8,959 nucleotides of DNA. Source: Lysobacteraceae bacterium (GTDB lineage: Bacteria > Pseudomonadota > Gammaproteobacteria > Xanthomonadales > Wenzhouxiangellaceae). The notes beneath the pieces were generated by a model. That model saw only the letters and a program-made list of their open reading frames with translations, was not told the DNA's origin and made no database searches. The translations under genes and the position numbers were made by a program. Shown here piece by piece: positions 6,950 to 8,959 of this stretch; position 1 is the stretch's first letter, and every line of letters begins with the position of its first letter. The stretch lies in assembly GCA_020201235.1 (NCBI GenBank), contig JAIVHD010000291.1, forward strand, positions 1 to 8,959, written 5' to 3'.

Positions 6950-7303
6950 CTCCGGAGTCGGCCTGTAAGCCGGGTTCTGTCTGGAACAGTCATTCGTCTG
7001 GGGCGGCTGTCACCAGCCGCCTCGAGCAGCCTACCCGGATGCGGCGCGGGCCACGCCAATGCATCCCTATTTGGCCTTGCTTCGGGTGGGGTTTGCCCTG
7101 CCGTCAACGGTTACCCGCGACGCGGTGCGCTCTTACCGCACCTTTTCACCCTTACCGCCGATTCCCGAGGGGACCGGAGGCGGTTCGTTTTCTGTGGCAC
7201 TTTCCGTAGGCTCGCGCCTCCCAGGTGTTACCTGGCACCCTGCCCTTCGAAGCCCGGACTTTCCTCCACCCCTTTCGGGACAGCGACTGTTCAGCCGACT
7301 CCG
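6950..7303 (-). ncRNA. rnpB: RNase P RNA, bacterial class A
   Basis: This is the catalytic RNA of ribonuclease P, which removes the 5' leader from precursor tRNAs together with the small protein RnpA. On the minus strand it shows the conserved landmarks in order: a 5' P1 strand CGGAGTCGGC (7294-7303), GAGGAAAGTCCGGGC (P4 5' strand, about 7252-7266), AGGGCAGGGTGCCAGGTAAC, TAAGGGTGAAAAGGTGCGGT and AAGAGCGCACCG, GCAAGGCCAAATAGGG, GGGTAGGCTGCT, then ACAGAACCCGGCTTA (P4 3' strand, about 6967-6981). The 3' P1 strand GCCGACTCCG (6953-6962) exactly complements the 5' one. Its length of about 350 nt is normal for class A. Exact ends are set by P1 and may differ by a few bases. Short open frames across it on either strand are not genes. 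Confidence 0.97.
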
Positions 7304-7308
7304 CCGGT

Positions 7309-7339
7309 ATTATGACCACAATCGTGCGGCTGCGCTCAA
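7309..7339 (-). promoter_or_regulatory. promoter of rnpB
   Basis: On the minus strand TTGAGC (7334-7339) and CATAAT (7309-7314) fit sigma-70 -35 and -10 boxes with a 19-bp spacer. The expected transcription start, six to seven bases after the -10 box, falls at 7302-7303. This coincides with the 5' end deduced independently from the P1 helix. Confidence 0.6.
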
Positions 7340-7445
7340 CGCCGATGCTGGCATCGACGCGGCGCACGCCGGAAACGCGTATGATCCCGGCTGATCGGCC
7401 ACCGTCGACAATGCACGCGGGCGAGAGAGCGCGCCCTTTCGCATC

Positions 7446-7499
7446 GCCCGACTCGCGCGACCTTGAGCAGGACCACCGCCCTGTGGTCCGGGGTCGGGC
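7446..7499. repeat. nested inverted repeat upstream of the lipoprotein gene
   Basis: GCCCGAC at 7446-7452 pairs with GTCGGGC at 7493-7499. Inside, GGACCAC at 7470-7476 pairs with GTGGTCC at 7483-7489 around a six-base loop. The element could fold as one bulged stem-loop in either strand. It ends 13 bases before the TTGACA box. It has no T run. It may be a REP-like intergenic repeat or a control site. Confidence 0.5.
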
Positions 7500-7512
7500 A
7501 AGCAAATCGGAC

Positions 7513-7541
7513 TTGACAAGTGTATTGGTGTTATATAACAC
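7513..7541 (+). promoter_or_regulatory. promoter with palindromic operator candidate for the lipoprotein gene
   Basis: A consensus -35 box TTGACA (7513-7518) is followed by a perfect 14-bp palindrome GTGTTATATAACAC (7528-7541). The best -10 match, TATAAC (7534-7539), lies inside the palindrome with a short 15-bp spacer. A protein bound to the palindrome would block the promoter or correct its geometry. GTG...CAC half-sites around an AT core are typical of dimeric helix-turn-helix regulators such as some GntR-family members, but no regulator gene is visible here. Confidence 0.6.
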
Positions 7542-7572
7542 TATGTATGTAGATTGTACCTATAAAGCCCAA

Positions 7573-7578
7573 TGGAGA
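7573..7578 (+). promoter_or_regulatory. ribosome binding site of the lipoprotein gene
   Basis: TGGAGA lies five bases before the ATG at 7584. It is the clearest Shine-Dalgarno-like sequence in the window and supports this start over later Met codons. Confidence 0.7.
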
Positions 7579-7583
7579 CCGTA

Positions 7584-8959
7584 ATGAAGCAGATTTGGAT
7601 TGCAATACTGGCGTCGACGCTGGTACTGGCAGGCTGCGGCCAGTCCGATGCCCCCGATTCAAAAACGATCGACGATCAGCCCGCGCGCGCGGCCGGAACG
7701 TCGCCAAGCAACGCATTTATCGACCGGATCGACCGCGATACGGCCTATGCCTATGTCAACCTTGAACGGCTGCCAAGCCATGTGATCGACAAAATCTGGG
7801 CCGTCAACGATGCGACGTCAGCCGCCAACGACAGTCTGTTGGATGCCCTTGCCGAAGACGATGAGGTGTCGACCGAGATGCGCGCCCTGGTTGCAGAAAT
7901 CACCGAACTTGCGACCCGCGAAGGTTGGGAAAATGCGGGACTGCATGCCAACCCGACGTATGCCATTCATTCAGTTTCACTGTTTCCTTTCGTCCATCTG
8001 GAGCTATCGGACAATGACCGCTTCGAAGCTCTGATTCAGCGGGTAGAAGCCCGCCTGGACAAGCCATTGCCGCGTCGCGACGTCGATGGCGTGTCGATCA
8101 TCTGGTTTGAATTCGAACCCGGCTTCGGGATTGCCCTGCAGCATTCGGAAAACGCCGCGACGCTTGCGCTGATTCCCGATGATCCGACGATGCTCGCACG
8201 CCTTGCCGGCCTGACCGGACCGGCCTTGCCCATGGATGTCAAAACGCTGGACGCATTCAATGCCGAAACCGGCCTGACCGCCTACGGCAGCGGGTTCCTG
8301 GACTGGCGCCTGTTGGTGGCCGAATTGCTCAACCCCGACTCGATGCTGGCGCGCATCGGCGGCTCCGAAGCCTTGGAGCAGCTGCGCGCCACGCCAGCCT
8401 GCGCGGTCGAGCTCGACGCGCTGACCACCGCGATACCCCGTGTGGTGTTCGGCTACAGCCGCCTGAACGCCAGCAACGCCGACTTTCTGACCCGCATCGA
8501 AACCTCGCCTGCGATCGGCCAGGGACTGATGCCAATCGCGCAGGCACCGGTTTCGATCGATCGCCCGTTGACCGGCCTGTTCAATCTCGGCATGGCCTTC
8601 GACCTGGTCGCCGCGCGTGAATTTGGGCGCTCGATGGTTGACGGCTGGGTCGAAAATCCGCCAACCTGTCCGGCGTTTGAGGGCATCGCGGAAAATGCAG
8701 CGACCCTGCAACAAGGGCTCAACCGCCCGATTCCGCCCATGATCACCAATTTACAGGGCGTGTTCCTGGCCGCCGACGAGCTCGAGATGGCCGACAACGC
8801 AATCCCCGCCGGCGGCGGCACCTTGAGCTTCTACATGCGCAATCCGCAGTTACTGGTCGGCATGGCGGAACTGTTTTCGCCGGCGGTCGCCGAGCTTCAA
8901 CTGCAACCGGGCAGCGAACCGCAAAAAGTCCCCAATGAAGCGCTGCCGCAGTTACAAGC
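7584..8959 (+). CDS. predicted outer-envelope lipoprotein of unknown family (3' end outside window)
   Basis: The frame is open from the ATG at 7584 to the right edge: 458 codons plus two bases, with no stop. It begins with a short positive N-end (MKQ), a hydrophobic core of about 13 residues and the lipobox LAGC at residues 15-18. Cys18 should therefore be lipidated after signal peptidase II cleavage. The residues after Cys (GQSD) lack Asp at +2, which favours outer-membrane sorting under E. coli rules. A polar, Pro/Ala-rich linker to about residue 43 precedes a soluble mixed domain. Readable blocks include DTAYAYVNLERLP near 52-64, VDGVSIIWFEFEPGFG near 168-183, and GGGTLSFYMRNPQLLVGM near 411-428. 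No catalytic motif or further membrane span is visible. I do not recognise the family. The gene has its own promoter and ribosome site, and diverges from rnpB. Confidence 0.9.
   Translation, partial: MKQIWIAILASTLVLAGCGQSDAPDSKTIDDQPARAAGTSPSNAFIDRIDRDTAYAYVNLERLPSHVIDKIWAVNDATSAANDSLLDALAEDDEVSTEMRALVAEITELATREGWENAGLHANPTYAIHSVSLFPFVHLELSDNDRFEALIQRVEARLDKPLPRRDVDGVSIIWFEFEPGFGIALQHSENAATLALIPDDPTMLARLAGLTGPALPMDVKTLDAFNAETGLTAYGSGFLDWRLLVAELLNPDSMLARIGGSEALEQLRATPACAVELDALTTAIPRVVFGYSRLNASNADFLTRIETSPAIGQGLMPIAQAPVSIDRPLTGLFNLGMAFDLVAAREFGRSMVDGWVENPPTCPAFEGIAENAATLQQGLNRPIPPMITNLQGVFLAADELEMADNAIPAGGGTLSFYMRNPQLLVGMAELFSPAVAELQLQPGSEPQKVPNEALPQLQ

Noticed and set aside
6940..7394. Short open frames across the RNase P RNA region
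   Set aside because: The region is fully accounted for by rnpB structure, promoter and terminator. The encoded peptides look like random translation of structured RNA.
8004..8714. 236-codon minus-strand open frame
   Set aside because: It is a shadow of the lipoprotein gene, which has a ribosome site, a signal sequence and a 458-codon uninterrupted frame.
1..8959. CRISPR array or tRNA genes
   Set aside because: I saw no regularly spaced short direct repeats and no cloverleaf with a TTC-loop pattern on either strand when reading through.

Overview
The window is GC-rich and bacterial, and most likely comes from a gammaproteobacterium. The support is a class A RNase P RNA very close in layout to the E. 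coli one, GC-rich third codon positions, and a typical Gram-negative lipoprotein signal. I cannot fix the genus.

Positions 1-120 look like the outer part of an insertion sequence or a related repeat, running off the left edge. A plain leader follows. Positions 205-6730 hold two tandem, same-strand copies of one gene, a SWIM zinc-finger SNF2-type helicase/translocase of about 1,065 residues. Both copies are broken, each by a different lesion. Copy 1 (205-3463) carries an exact 55-bp tandem duplication over the Walker A codons (2072-2181). Copy 2 (3672-6730) has lost a net ~130 bp near 4344-4402, beside an 18-bp perfect palindrome. Outside these lesions both copies are fully open with every helicase motif intact, and they differ mostly at third codon positions. 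The lesions are therefore either very recent or artefacts of sequence assembly.

Positions 6731-6921 are non-coding and rich in inverted repeats. On the minus strand lies rnpB (about 6950-7303), with its own promoter at 7309-7339 and a textbook Rho-independent terminator at 6922-6947. The helicase pair and rnpB are thus convergent. From 7304 to 7583 a divergent control region separates rnpB from a plus-strand gene. It contains a nested inverted repeat and a TTGACA-type promoter with a perfect 14-bp palindromic operator candidate. The last gene (7584 to the right edge) encodes a lipoprotein of unknown family and is cut off by the window end.

The genes do not form an obvious pathway. RNase P RNA is housekeeping. 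The helicases act on nucleic acid or protein-DNA complexes of unknown identity, and the lipoprotein is a separately regulated envelope protein. No CRISPR array, tRNA or complete transposase gene was seen.
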